Origin: Bradyrhizobium ottawaense
GTDB lineage: Bacteria > Pseudomonadota > Alphaproteobacteria > Rhizobiales > Xanthobacteraceae
Assembly: GCF_002278135.3 (NCBI RefSeq)
Contig: NZ_CP029425.2
Location: 1,898,001 to 1,962,000, forward strand
Length of the DNA stretch: 64,000 nt
Direction of reading: 5' to 3'
Shown: piece by piece, positions 1 to 10,349 of the stretch
Position numbering within the stretch: the stretch's first letter is position 1
Layout of the letters: every line of letters begins with the position of its first letter
Notes under the pieces: generated by a model
Told to the model about the DNA's origin: nothing
Database searches by the model: none
The model's input: the letters and a program-made list of their open reading frames with translations, nothing else
Translations under genes and position numbers: made by a program

Positions 1-563
1 GGCCGGAGGGCGTCAGCGTCGCCGTCAACTTCTCGCCGCAGCAATTCCACCAGCGCGACGTGCTGAGCGAAATCCGCTACGCGCTGGAGGTGTCGGGCCT
101 GCCGGCGCATCGGCTGGAGATCGAGATCACCGAGTCCTCGCTGCTGCGCAACACCCAGCTGACCCACGACATCCTGTCGCAATTGCATGCGCTCGGCGTG
201 CGCATCTCGCTCGACGATTTCGGCACCGGCTATTCCAGCCTCAGCTATCTGCACAATTTCCCGATGCAGAAGGTGAAGATCGACCGCTCCTTCCTCGAAG
301 GCATCGACACCGACCGCCCGCTGACGCTGCTGCGCGGCGTGGCGCGGCTGTCCGCCGATCTCGGCATGGCCGTCGTGGTCGAGGGCATCGAGACCAACGA
401 GCAGCTCGATCTGATCAGCGCCGACGGCACCGTCTCCGAGGCGCAAGGCTATCTGTTCAGCCGTCCGGTGCCCGCCGTGCGGATGCGCCAGCTGCTCAAC
501 GCCTCGCATGGGCGGCGCGGCGAAGGCCAGCTCCACGTCGCCAGCTCGCGCTCCTTCGCTTAA
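1..563 (+). CDS. EAL-domain cyclic-di-GMP phosphodiesterase, 5' truncated
   Basis: Only the C-terminal part of an EAL domain lies in the window; the reading frame is open back to base 3 and runs off the left edge. Visible family motifs are VAVNFSPQQF at the start of the fragment, the helix with ExEITES, the loop DDFGTGYSSL, KIDRSF, and VVEGIE followed by AQGYLFSRP near the end. EAL proteins hydrolyse c-di-GMP to pGpG; DDFGTGYSS carries metal-binding and dimer-loop residues and is intact, so the domain is probably catalytic. Whether a GGDEF, PAS or membrane part precedes it cannot be seen. An internal GTG at 60 is not the true start, because homologous sequence continues upstream of it. Confidence 0.93.
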   Translation, partial: PEGVSVAVNFSPQQFHQRDVLSEIRYALEVSGLPAHRLEIEITESSLLRNTQLTHDILSQLHALGVRISLDDFGTGYSSLSYLHNFPMQKVKIDRSFLEGIDTDRPLTLLRGVARLSADLGMAVVVEGIETNEQLDLISADGTVSEAQGYLFSRPVPAVRMRQLLNASHGRRGEGQLHVASSRSFA

Positions 564-754
564 CTCCGTTTCTCGGAAACGTCCCATCATTTCAGACTGT
601 TGCAGGGTACCGTAGTGCTACGGAGGTTAACCCTAACCCTTCGATTGCTTTGCATACTTGTTAAGAAGGTGTTAATAAATCATGGCGCGCGCGTAAGTTG
701 TCTTGCAGGAATTGCCTTCGAATGCCGCGACGTGAGTGTGTTTAAGGAGTTGGA

Positions 755-1495
755 ATGCAGTCCTCAGCCAGATCTGTCATTTCGGCTGTTGGACGGGGAG
801 CAGAGCTTCTGACCGACGTCGATTATCATCTTGCCGAAACCGTCGCGGAGAAGGAGGAGATCTACAATCTCCGCTACCGCGCCTATCTGCGGGAAGGCGC
901 GGTGAAGCCCTCCGCCGATGCGCGGGTGACCGACCGCTACGACGAGCTGCCGAACGCGTGGACCTTCGGCGTCTATCTCCATGGCGAACTCTGCAGCTCG
1001 GTGCGCATCAGCGTGCTGACATCGGAATGGCGCGAGTCCACCTCGGCCGATGTCTTCCCGGACATCCTGCTGCCGCGGCTCGATCGCGGCGAGGTCATGA
1101 TCGACCCGACCCGCTTCGTCGCCGATCCCGACCAGGTCAAGCGGGTCCCGGAATTGCCCTATCTGACGACGCGTCTCGCTTACATGGCCTGTGAGCATTT
1201 CAATGCCGATCTCGGCCTCGCCATCGTGCGCCCCGAGCATCAGGCCTTCTACCGGCGGGTGTTCCTGCATGAGACCATCGCCGAGCCGCGGCTGGTTCCC
1301 GGCCTCACCAAGCCGTTCGGACTGATGGCGGCGGACTTCCCGACCTTCCGCAAGAAGGTGTTCGAGCGTTATCCAATCATGCGGTCGACTGCCTTCGAGC
1401 GGCGGATGCTGTTCGGGCGCGGCGGCCAGCGCCAGGTGCCGCAGCGGCCGGTGCTCGTGGCTGACGCTGCGCACGCGGACGCCGCGCACGCCTGA
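755..1495 (+). CDS. N-acyl amino acid synthase FeeM-like acyltransferase
   Basis: A 246-residue protein of the FeeM / autoinducer-synthase-like GNAT fold. Residues about 20-180 hold the characteristic core: YNLRYRAYLREGAV, a D-x-Y-D-E region, a strand in which an SVRIS segment follows the substrate-binding area, a MIDPTRFV motif, and a YMACEHF helix followed by VRPEHQAFYRR. FeeM enzymes transfer a long acyl chain from acyl carrier protein to an amino acid; the substrate here is unknown. The tail is Ala/Asp/His-rich with a short repeat (ADAAHADAAHA). The start is fixed by an AAGGAG Shine-Dalgarno just upstream. The gene stands alone between the EAL gene and pal. Confidence 0.72.
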   Translation: MQSSARSVISAVGRGAELLTDVDYHLAETVAEKEEIYNLRYRAYLREGAVKPSADARVTDRYDELPNAWTFGVYLHGELCSSVRISVLTSEWRESTSADVFPDILLPRLDRGEVMIDPTRFVADPDQVKRVPELPYLTTRLAYMACEHFNADLGLAIVRPEHQAFYRRVFLHETIAEPRLVPGLTKPFGLMAADFPTFRKKVFERYPIMRSTAFERRMLFGRGGQRQVPQRPVLVADAAHADAAHA

Positions 1496-1713
1496 GTCGG
1501 CGATGGCGTGGATGCGGCTCCAGGTTTGAGCCTGGGCTCTGCCCCTTACCCGTCACGCGTCGCCACGCATCGCGCCCTGGGCCCAAAATTCCGGCGAAAG
1601 CCGGGTTTTTGCCGGCCGCCGCGGCTTGCCTTCACCCTCGCGCCACATTTACAACCCATTAACCATGACGGGTGCTTTTCGCTGGTTGGGGGCATTTGAT
1701 CGGCTGAGGCAAG

Positions 1714-1735
1714 GTTCCGTCAAGGTTGACGGAAC
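1714..1735. promoter_or_regulatory. Perfect inverted repeat upstream of pal
   Basis: Two 10-base arms (GTTCCGTCAA and its complement TTGACGGAAC) separated by GG lie 65 bases before the pal start. No T-run follows, so it does not look like a terminator. An operator or leader hairpin for pal is the simplest reading, but this is inference. Confidence 0.45.
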
Positions 1736-1800
1736 GTTCGCTTAACCAACCCCCTGTAGACCGGACAGCAGTGGACTAACGTGAGCGTGGAGGCTCCGGA

Positions 1801-2289
1801 ATGAAACATCCTATGCGTATCCTCCAGGGATTGAAGCTGGTCGCGGTGCTCGCCGTCGCGCTGTCGATGGGCGCCTGCGCCAACAAGAATGCCGCGACGG
1901 ATGCGATGGCCAATGCGGCAACACCTGGCAGTCAGCAGGATTTCGTCGTCAACGTGGGTGACCGCGTATTCTTCGAAAGCGACCAGACCGATCTGACCCC
2001 GCAGGCGATCGTGACCCTGGAGAAGCAGGCGCAGTGGCTGCAGACCTATTCGCGCTACAGCTTCACCGTCGAAGGCCACGCCGACGAGCGCGGCACCCGC
2101 GAATACAACATCGCGCTCGGCGCCCGGCGAGCCCAGTCGGTGCGTTCGTTCCTGGCCTCGCGCGGCATCGATCCGAACCGCATGCGCACGATCTCCTACG
2201 GCAAGGAGCGGCCGGTCGCCGTCTGTAACGACATCTCCTGCTGGTCGCAGAACCGTCGTGCCGTCACCGTGCTGAACGCGAGCTCCTGA
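1801..2289 (+). CDS. pal: Peptidoglycan-associated lipoprotein Pal
   Basis: Outer-membrane lipoprotein of the Tol-Pal complex, which ties the outer membrane to peptidoglycan and helps constriction at division. The 162-residue product has a short signal peptide ending in a lipobox (MGAC, lipidated Cys26), a short linker, and an OmpA-like domain from about residue 48 with the peptidoglycan-binding segment VEGHADERGTREYN and the helix LGARRAQSVRSFL. Length is normal for Pal. Start at the first ATG; Met5 is an alternative. A strong terminator follows, and cpoB lies downstream as in other rhizobia. tolQRAB must lie outside the window or on the missing left side. Confidence 0.97.
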   Translation: MKHPMRILQGLKLVAVLAVALSMGACANKNAATDAMANAATPGSQQDFVVNVGDRVFFESDQTDLTPQAIVTLEKQAQWLQTYSRYSFTVEGHADERGTREYNIALGARRAQSVRSFLASRGIDPNRMRTISYGKERPVAVCNDISCWSQNRRAVTVLNASS

Positions 2290-2343
2290 CGCCGAGATAC
2301 TGACACTCAGTCAGGCGCCGTTCATCTTCCAAAACCGATTATG

Positions 2344-2374
2344 CCGGCGCCCTCTCGGGCGCCGGTTTCGTTTC
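2344..2374 (+). terminator. Rho-independent terminator after pal
   Basis: A 9-bp GC stem (CCGGCGCCC / GGGCGCCGG) with a TCTC loop is followed by TTTCGTTT. It sits 55 bases after the pal stop and before cpoB, so pal and cpoB are probably separate transcripts or partly attenuated. Confidence 0.8.
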
Positions 2375-2493
2375 AGCAAACCGTGACCTAAAACCCCTTG
2401 GTTCAAGTCACGGTTTTGGCGTACTCCCTTCCTCATTATGTGGCGCGGCGAATGGTCCGCCGTGGGCCACGTCGCTTTTGTCGTCAGGGCAAG

Positions 2494-3558
2494 ATGTCAT
2501 CGAAATTCAAGGCAATTACCGGCACCGTGGCAACCGTCGCGCTGCTCTCTTTGTGTTCGCCCGCAACTGCGCAGTCGGTCTTTGCGCAGTCGGATGATGC
2601 CGATCCCGAGATGCGGATCGAGCGGCTGGAGAACCAGCTGCGCCAGCTCACTGGCCAGAACGAAGAGCTGCAATACCGCAACCGCCAGCTCGAAGAGCGG
2701 CTGCGGGCGCTCGAGGGCGGCGCCCAAGGCGCGCCCGGACAGGCGCCCAATGTCGCGGCGATGCCGCCCGCCCAGGTCGGACCAGGTCAGGTTGTGCCCG
2801 GCTATCGCCAGCAGCCGCAGCAGCAGGCCGTGCAACCGAATTACGAGCAGCCGCAGAGCGCGGCTTCTGCGCCGATCGTTCAGGAGCAGCCGGCGCCCGG
2901 CGCTCCCGGCACGCGCCGTCGCGGCGATGCCTTCGATCCGAACCAGAACCCGAACGCGCCGGGTGCGCCGCGCGCGCTCGGCGGCGGCCCGCAGCCGATG
3001 CCGTCGGGAGCACCCGGCGGCCGCGGCGCCGGCGAGCCGCTCGATCTCGCCAACACCGGCCCCCGTTATCAGCAGCAGGCCGCTCCCCCGGCCGCGCAGC
3101 CCGGCTATCCGCCGGCCCAATCCGGCTCTCCCGCGCCGGCCGGCGGCGCCGGCCTGACCACGCTGCCGCCCTCGGCAACGCCGCGCGACGAGTTCGACCT
3201 CGGCATCGGCTACATGCAGCGCAAGGACTACGCGCTCGCCGAGCAGACCATGAAGAACTTCACGCAGAAATATCCGAGCGACCCGCTGCTCGGCGACGCG
3301 CAATACTGGCTCGGCGAGAGCTACTTCCAGCGCCAGCAATATCGGGACTCCGCGGAAGCCTTCCTCGCCGTCACCACCAAATACGAGAAATCGGCCAAGG
3401 CCCCGGATGCGCTGCTGCGGCTCGGCCAGTCGCTCGCCGCGCTGAAGGAGAAGGAGGCCGCCTGCGCCGCCTTCGGCGAGGTCGGCCGCAAATATCCGCG
3501 CGCCTCCGCCGGCGTCAAAGCCGCGGTCGACCGCGAGCAGAAACGGGTGAAGTGCTGA
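2494..3558 (+). CDS. cpoB: Cell division coordinator CpoB (YbgF), TPR protein
   Basis: Periplasmic partner of TolA that links outer-membrane constriction with peptidoglycan synthesis. From ATG 2494 the 354-residue protein has a signal peptide (about residues 1-27, cleavage near ATAQS), a trimerising coiled coil (about 35-70, rich in Leu/Glu/Arg with RLENQLRQL), a long Pro/Ala/Gln/Gly linker, and a C-terminal set of TPR repeats starting near DEFDLGIGYMQRKDY. The frame is open to a GTG at 2398, but those 32 codons look unlike protein and would spoil the signal peptide, so 2494 is preferred. The extended Pro-rich linker is typical of rhizobial members. Confidence 0.93.
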   Translation: MSSKFKAITGTVATVALLSLCSPATAQSVFAQSDDADPEMRIERLENQLRQLTGQNEELQYRNRQLEERLRALEGGAQGAPGQAPNVAAMPPAQVGPGQVVPGYRQQPQQQAVQPNYEQPQSAASAPIVQEQPAPGAPGTRRRGDAFDPNQNPNAPGAPRALGGGPQPMPSGAPGGRGAGEPLDLANTGPRYQQQAAPPAAQPGYPPAQSGSPAPAGGAGLTTLPPSATPRDEFDLGIGYMQRKDYALAEQTMKNFTQKYPSDPLLGDAQYWLGESYFQRQQYRDSAEAFLAVTTKYEKSAKAPDALLRLGQSLAALKEKEAACAAFGEVGRKYPRASAGVKAAVDREQKRVKC

Positions 3559-3635
3559 CGTCGGGGGTCCTGACAACGCGGATGGCGCTGCGCTAGACAT
3601 CGTAACCATCCGCCTGCGACGGTCAGGGCCGCGTC

Positions 3636-4694
3636 ATGTCAGACGACGACAATTCTCCGATCTCGACACGCGAGGCGAGGCGGCTCTTCGCCGGCCTGAA
3701 GAGCGCGCCGGCGCTGGTGCTCGCCGTGTCGGGCGGGCCCGACTCGGTCGCGCTGATGTGGCTTGCGGCGCGCTGGCGGCGCAGCCTCGCGCGCGGCCCA
3801 AGTCTCACCGTCGTCACGATCGATCACGGCCTGCGGCGAGAGGCGGCGCGCGAGGCGCGCGAGGTCAAGCGGCTCGCCACTGAACTCGGATTGCCGCACC
3901 GGACCCTGCGCTGGCGCGGCGCAAAGCCGAAGACCGGACTGCCGGCGGCGGCGCGCGAGGCGCGTTACCGCCTGCTCGCGCAGGCCGCGCGTGCCGTCGG
4001 CGCGAGCCATGTGCTGACCGCCCACACCCGCGACGACCAGGCCGAGACCCTGTTGATGCGCCTGTTGCGCGGCAGCGGACTTGCCGGGCTGTCGGCAATG
4101 GCCTCCCTCAGCGAGCGCGACGGGATCGTGCTGGCGCGTCCGCTGCTCGAGGTCCCGAAGGCGCAGCTGATCGCGACCTTGAAGCGGGCCAGGATCGGCT
4201 TTGCCGACGATCCCACCAACCGCGACACCGCCTTCACCCGGCCGCGGCTGCGGGCGCTGCTGCCGCTCCTTGCGGCCGAGGGTGGCGATGCCCGCACGCT
4301 GGTGCGGCTCGCGGCCCGGCTGGCGCGGGCCAATGCGGCGGTCGAGCTGCTGGCCGACGGCGCCGAGCGCTTCCTCCATTTGAGGGATCGCGGCGATGCG
4401 CCGCAGGCAGGTGTTCGAAGCTTCGAGGCCTCGGCCTTTGCCGTCCTGCCGGAGGAGGTCCGGCTGCGGCTCCTGCTGCGGGCCATCAACGCGCTCGGGC
4501 ACGAAGGGCCGGCGGAACTCGGCAAGGTTGAGTCTCTCCTTGCCGCGCTCGACCAGGCCATCGCCGCAAGCCCTCGCACGGGCGCAAATGGCCGGCAGGC
4601 CTTGAGGCAGACCCTTGCGGGAGCCTTGATCAGCCTAGCCGGCGGGCGTATCCACATCGCACCGGCGCCGGTCCGGCGTCGCAAGGGCGGATAG
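3636..4694 (+). CDS. tilS: tRNA(Ile)-lysidine synthetase TilS
   Basis: Converts cytidine 34 of the tRNA-Ile CAU anticodon to lysidine with ATP and lysine, changing both charging and codon reading. The N-terminal PP-loop ATP pyrophosphatase motif SGGPDS is at residues 32-37, followed by the family segments DHGLR and HTRDDQAET. Length is 352 residues; the extra C-terminal domains of the E. coli enzyme look reduced, as in other alphaproteobacteria. Begins 77 bases after cpoB and precedes ftsH, the usual order in this group. TilS is normally essential. Confidence 0.95.
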   Translation: MSDDDNSPISTREARRLFAGLKSAPALVLAVSGGPDSVALMWLAARWRRSLARGPSLTVVTIDHGLRREAAREAREVKRLATELGLPHRTLRWRGAKPKTGLPAAAREARYRLLAQAARAVGASHVLTAHTRDDQAETLLMRLLRGSGLAGLSAMASLSERDGIVLARPLLEVPKAQLIATLKRARIGFADDPTNRDTAFTRPRLRALLPLLAAEGGDARTLVRLAARLARANAAVELLADGAERFLHLRDRGDAPQAGVRSFEASAFAVLPEEVRLRLLLRAINALGHEGPAELGKVESLLAALDQAIAASPRTGANGRQALRQTLAGALISLAGGRIHIAPAPVRRRKGG

Positions 4695-4839
4695 GCGCGG
4701 ACGAGGGCGGATCATGACACCGGTCAATTCGGCCCCGCGCCGTCAGGACACCTTAACCAGGCAGGAAAAACCCCGCTCCGGACGCCATTATTTCAGCGGG
4801 AATCGCTCTAAGATGGGATAAATAGTCCCACCTCGTTCC

Positions 4840-4868
4840 CTTGGCAGCGACCGGGACGGCACCTAAAT
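4840..4868 (+). promoter_or_regulatory. Possible ftsH promoter
   Basis: CTTGGC (4840-4845) and CCTAAAT (4862-4868), 16 bases apart, lie 90 bases before ftsH. The CTTG core is shared by vegetative and heat-shock (RpoH) promoters of alphaproteobacteria; ftsH is heat-inducible in many species. The match is by eye and weak. Confidence 0.3.
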
Positions 4869-4958
4869 TGTATGCGTCTAACGATGAGGATTCCTTGGGG
4901 ATTTCCTCGTAGAGCCCAAGGATGAGGCCGCGATCCGCGCGACCACGAAGGAAGATCG

Positions 4959-6884
<1,926 letters not shown>

Positions 6885-6907
6885 TTGCGAGCGGCAGGTG
6901 AGATTGC

Positions 6908-6935
6908 AAAACGCGGCGGAAACGCCGCGTTTTTT
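6908..6935 (+). terminator. Rho-independent terminator after ftsH
   Basis: AAAACGCGGCG and CGCCGCGTTTT form an 11-bp stem with a GAAA tetraloop, followed by a T-run, starting 24 bases after the ftsH stop. Confidence 0.9.
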
Positions 6936-7054
6936 GTTGGCTGGCGGTTCGCGGATGCAGGGCGCTCCCGGCGCGAGCGAAGCGCGCGGCTTCCGGGGCA
7001 ACCGCGGGAATCACTAAAGAAGAACTTAACGCTTGCGTCCTATTTTGGCCCGCC

Positions 7055-8500
7055 ATGACTGACCAGGTCGTCCACAGCGCGGTTCAACCGTTTTCGGCAC
7101 GTGCAGCGCTCCCTTGGGCAGTGGGCATCGGCGTCTATGCCCTGTTGCTGATCGTTGGGCCGTGGCTGCTCGGTGATCCCGACAGCTATTCTCATATCGA
7201 GGTCGGGCGTTGGATCATCGCGCATGGCACCCTGCCGGAGAGCGATCCCTTTTCGTTTTCGAAGCATGGCGCGCCCTGGATCACGTTCGAATGGCTCTCG
7301 GAAATCGTCTACGCCGGAGCCTACGCATTGTCCGGCTGGCCCGGCGTCGTCGTCGTCGCAGCAGCGGCGATAGCGCTCGCCTTTGGCCTGTTCACCTTCT
7401 TCCTGCTGCGCGAGCTCTCGCCGGCCCTGACGCTGCTCATGGTGATCGCGGCCGTCATCCTGTTGGCGCCGCATATGCTGGCGCGGCCGCATGTCCTCGT
7501 GCTGCCGGTGATGGTGATTTGGGCGGCGACCCTGGTGCGCTGCATGGATCGCGGCGGGCCTCCGCCATACTGGGCGCTGCCGCTGCTGGTGCTGTGGACC
7601 AATCTGCATGGCAGCGTGGTGCTCGCGCTCGGGCTGATCGGTCCGGCCGTGCTCGAGGCGCTGCTGCGTGAGGAGCGAAGCGAATGGCCGCGCGTGCTGC
7701 TGCGATGGCTGCCATTCTCGGCGCTTGCCCTCGCAGCATCATGCCTGACACCACACGGGCCGGAACCGCTGCTGATGCCGTTGACGACACTCGGTCTCGG
7801 CTCTGCGCTCGCCTGGATCGGGGAATGGCGGCCGCAGGATTTCAGCCATGTCGGTGGCTTCGAGTTGCTGCTGCTGGCTGGCATCTTTGCGCTCGCGCGC
7901 GGCGTGACGCTGCCGGTCGTGCGGGCCCTGGTGGTGATCGGCCTGCTCCATTTCGCACTGGCGCAGGTCCGCAACGCGGATCTGCTGGCCATGCTGGCGC
8001 CGCTCTATCTGGCGGCCCCCTTGGGTCGGACATTCGGCGGGCGGATCACGGACGATGCGGAGGGCGCGTCGCGCGGCCTGAATCTGGCCGCGTTCGGTGT
8101 TCTGATCGCGATGAGCGGGGCGGCGCTGGCGCGCGACATACGGCCGGCTACCGTCATCACCCCTCGAGTTGCCGTCGCGCAAGCCGACCTCGCCAAGGCG
8201 GGGCGCGTGCTCAACGATTATTCCTTCGGCGGCTATTTGATCTTTGCCGGCATTCCCACCTTCATCGATGGTCGCGGCGAACTGTATGGCGGGCCGTTCA
8301 TCGACCGCTACAATCGTGCCCTGGCGCTGGTTGACCTCGCAGATTTTCTCAAGCTGCTCGACGAATACGACATCGGCGCGACGCTGCTCGCGCCGCGGAC
8401 ACCGGCGGTCGCGATGCTCGACCGGCTGCCGCAGTGGCAACGCGTCTACAGCGACGACGTGGCGGTCGTGCACAAGCGGCGGGATACGCCGCAAAGATAA
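7055..8500 (+). CDS. Multi-span membrane protein, putative GT-C-like (paralog 1 of 3)
   Basis: A 481-residue protein with about ten hydrophobic helices and a soluble C-terminal segment. It is related to the products at 12015-13505 and 14333-15823: all share an acidic first periplasmic loop (D-S-D or DPDSY, then xGxWIxxHxxLPxxDxxSF and PWxxxxWLS), an ARPHxLxLPVM helix, a WxNLHG segment, CxTPxGxxxL, a GGYLI strand and an (I/V)DGRxELYG motif. Helices plus an acidic first loop resemble GT-C glycosyltransferases that use polyprenyl-linked sugars, but I recognise no catalytic signature for certain. It faces the oppositely oriented glycosyltransferase genes tail to tail. Confidence 0.6.
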   Translation: MTDQVVHSAVQPFSARAALPWAVGIGVYALLLIVGPWLLGDPDSYSHIEVGRWIIAHGTLPESDPFSFSKHGAPWITFEWLSEIVYAGAYALSGWPGVVVVAAAAIALAFGLFTFFLLRELSPALTLLMVIAAVILLAPHMLARPHVLVLPVMVIWAATLVRCMDRGGPPPYWALPLLVLWTNLHGSVVLALGLIGPAVLEALLREERSEWPRVLLRWLPFSALALAASCLTPHGPEPLLMPLTTLGLGSALAWIGEWRPQDFSHVGGFELLLLAGIFALARGVTLPVVRALVVIGLLHFALAQVRNADLLAMLAPLYLAAPLGRTFGGRITDDAEGASRGLNLAAFGVLIAMSGAALARDIRPATVITPRVAVAQADLAKAGRVLNDYSFGGYLIFAGIPTFIDGRGELYGGPFIDRYNRALALVDLADFLKLLDEYDIGATLLAPRTPAVAMLDRLPQWQRVYSDDVAVVHKRRDTPQR

Positions 8501-8501
8501 G

Positions 8502-9185
8502 TCAGACGGACCCGAAGGCCGCGTATTGGCCGCCGAGCGACACGCCGCTCAGGGCATCTTCGAGGCGACGCGCCGGTTTGGTGTCCCAGGGGAGCAGCAG
8601 AAAATGGCGGGCGCCGATCTCGCGCAAGCCGCCCGCAGCCATCAGCTTTCGGACTTTGCCGGCACTGAGCAGGACGGCGTCCCGGTCGAACTCGCAGCGC
8701 GCAACGGCAAGACGTGTCAGCGGGTTGTAGGGATTGTGCTCGATCACGCAGACGAGCCCCCCGGGCCTCACCACCCGCCGCATCTCGGTGATGAAATGTG
8801 TCCATTCGGCCGGCACGATATGGTGCATCACGCAGATGGCCGTGACGAGATCGAAGCTGGCGTCCTCGAAGGGAAACGTGCGGCCGTCAAACTCGCGGTA
8901 GTCGACCCCGCTATTGGCCGCGCGGGCCTGCGCCAGGCTGGCCGACGAAACGTCGATACCGCTCAAGCGGCCGACCATGCCGTGCAACAGGGGATGAAGG
9001 CTGCCGACACCGCAGCCGACGTCCAGCATGTCGGGCCTCTCGGTGTTCAGCCGCTGCGCGATCAGATCGGCCAGGAGATCGGCCTTCGCGCGCATGAAGA
9101 AATCATGCGGCAAGCCGGAGAAGTCGATCGAGGATTGGACAACGTCACGGTAGTTGGCGTGATAGCCGTCGAAGAGCTCGCTCAT
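8502..9185 (-). CDS. Class I SAM-dependent methyltransferase
   Basis: Product of 227 residues from the ATG at 9185, with the SAM-binding motif DVGCGVGSLHPLL, an acidic end of strand 2 (GIDVSS), the motif FDLVTAICVMHHIV and RVVRPGGLVCVIEHNP, all typical of small-molecule or lipid/sugar methyltransferases (Methyltransf_11 type). A GTG at 9197 in frame overlaps the stop of the upstream GT2 gene (GTGA), which suggests translational coupling and is an equally good start. The open frame continues much further upstream only as the shadow of the GT2 gene. Probably acts on the product of the neighbouring glycosyltransferase. Confidence 0.85.
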   Translation of the reverse strand: MSELFDGYHANYRDVVQSSIDFSGLPHDFFMRAKADLLADLIAQRLNTERPDMLDVGCGVGSLHPLLHGMVGRLSGIDVSSASLAQARAANSGVDYREFDGRTFPFEDASFDLVTAICVMHHIVPAEWTHFITEMRRVVRPGGLVCVIEHNPYNPLTRLAVARCEFDRDAVLLSAGKVRKLMAAGGLREIGARHFLLLPWDTKPARRLEDALSGVSLGGQYAAFGSV

Positions 9186-9193
9186 GCGCCGGA

Positions 9194-10189
9194 TCACTCG
9201 TTGACTGCGTGGATTGCAGGCGCTGCCGCCGCCTCGTTGCGATCGAAGCCGGCGCGCGTCTGCACCACATAGAGCGGGCGGCGTTTCACCTCGGCATGGA
9301 TGCGGCCGACATACAGCCCCACGATACCGGTCATCAGCATGTTGATTCCGCACAGCAGGGACACGACGACGATCGTCGACGACCAGCCGGTCACGAGATG
9401 GCTGTCCTTGCTGAGCCACAGCAGGATCACCCAGCCGCCGTAGAGCAGGGCCAGTCCCGAAACCGTCAATCCGCACCAGATCGCAAGCCGCAGGGGCAGA
9501 TCGGAAAAGCCGAGCGTGGCGTTCACCGCGAGCCGCACCATCTTGAACAGCGGGTATTTGGTTTCGCCCGCGGCGCGCTCGAGGCGGTGGAAGGCGACCT
9601 CGGCCTGCCGGAAACCGAGCCAGGCGATCATGCCGCGTACGAAGCGATCCTGCTCCGGCATCTGCCTGAGTGCGTCGAGCACCTTGCGATCGATCAGGCG
9701 GAAGTCGCCGACATCGGCGGGGATGCCGACCGAGGACATCCTGCCGAGGAGCCGGTAGAACAGATGCGCCGTCGCACGCTTGAACCGGCTTTCGCCTTCG
9801 CGTGACAGGCGGCGGGCGTGGACGACGTCGTTGCCTTCCTGCCATTTTGCGATCAATTGCTCGATCACTTCGGGCGGATCCTGCAAATCGGCATCCATCA
9901 CGATGATCGCGTCACCTTCCGCGGCGTCCATGCCGGCGGTGATGGCGACCTGATGGCCGAAATTTCGCGACAGGCCGACATAGCGAAAGCGCGGATCGCG
10001 CTTGGCGAGCGCCTGGAGCACGATCGAGCTGGAATCGCTGCTGCCGTCGTCGACGAAGATCGCTTCAGCCGGACCGTCGAGCCGGGACAAGACCAGGTCG
10101 AGCCGGCGCAGCAGGACCGGCAGCACGGCTTCCTCGTTGAACACGGGGATGACGAGGCTGTAGCGGATCGATCTGGAATTGGCCGCCAT
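9194..10189 (-). CDS. GT2 polyprenyl-phosphate glycosyltransferase (DPM1/GtrB-like)
   Basis: A 331-residue enzyme with an N-terminal GT-A domain: SLVIPVFNEE, the nucleotide-binding VDDGSSD, the metal site DADLQDPPE, and the acceptor region DVGDFRLIDR with RFVRGM. Two C-terminal TM helices (about 230-300) anchor it. This layout is that of GtrB/YfdH and ArnC enzymes, which load a sugar onto undecaprenyl phosphate on the cytoplasmic face. The GT-C-like membrane proteins nearby could use such a donor outside the membrane (inference). Forms an operon with the downstream methyltransferase. Confidence 0.92.
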   Translation of the reverse strand: MAANSRSIRYSLVIPVFNEEAVLPVLLRRLDLVLSRLDGPAEAIFVDDGSSDSSSIVLQALAKRDPRFRYVGLSRNFGHQVAITAGMDAAEGDAIIVMDADLQDPPEVIEQLIAKWQEGNDVVHARRLSREGESRFKRATAHLFYRLLGRMSSVGIPADVGDFRLIDRKVLDALRQMPEQDRFVRGMIAWLGFRQAEVAFHRLERAAGETKYPLFKMVRLAVNATLGFSDLPLRLAIWCGLTVSGLALLYGGWVILLWLSKDSHLVTGWSSTIVVVSLLCGINMLMTGIVGLYVGRIHAEVKRRPLYVVQTRAGFDRNEAAAAPAIHAVNE

Positions 10190-10349
10190 GCGAGAGATTT
10201 CCGGCTGGGTTGCAGGGGCGGGAGTCTAGTTCGGCGGTGGTTAAGGTCGCCTTGCCGCGACTGTTAAGGATCTAGGGCACTCGGGCGATTGAGGGCGGAG
10301 GCGGAACGCGATGCACGATTAACCATGCTTGCGCAGCCGTGGCGTCGGT

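Noticed and set aside
9186..9845. 660-bp upstream extension of the methyltransferase frame
   Set aside because: It lies wholly inside the GT2 gene in another frame, is Arg/Pro-rich, and a GTG/ATG start occurs exactly at the GT2 stop.
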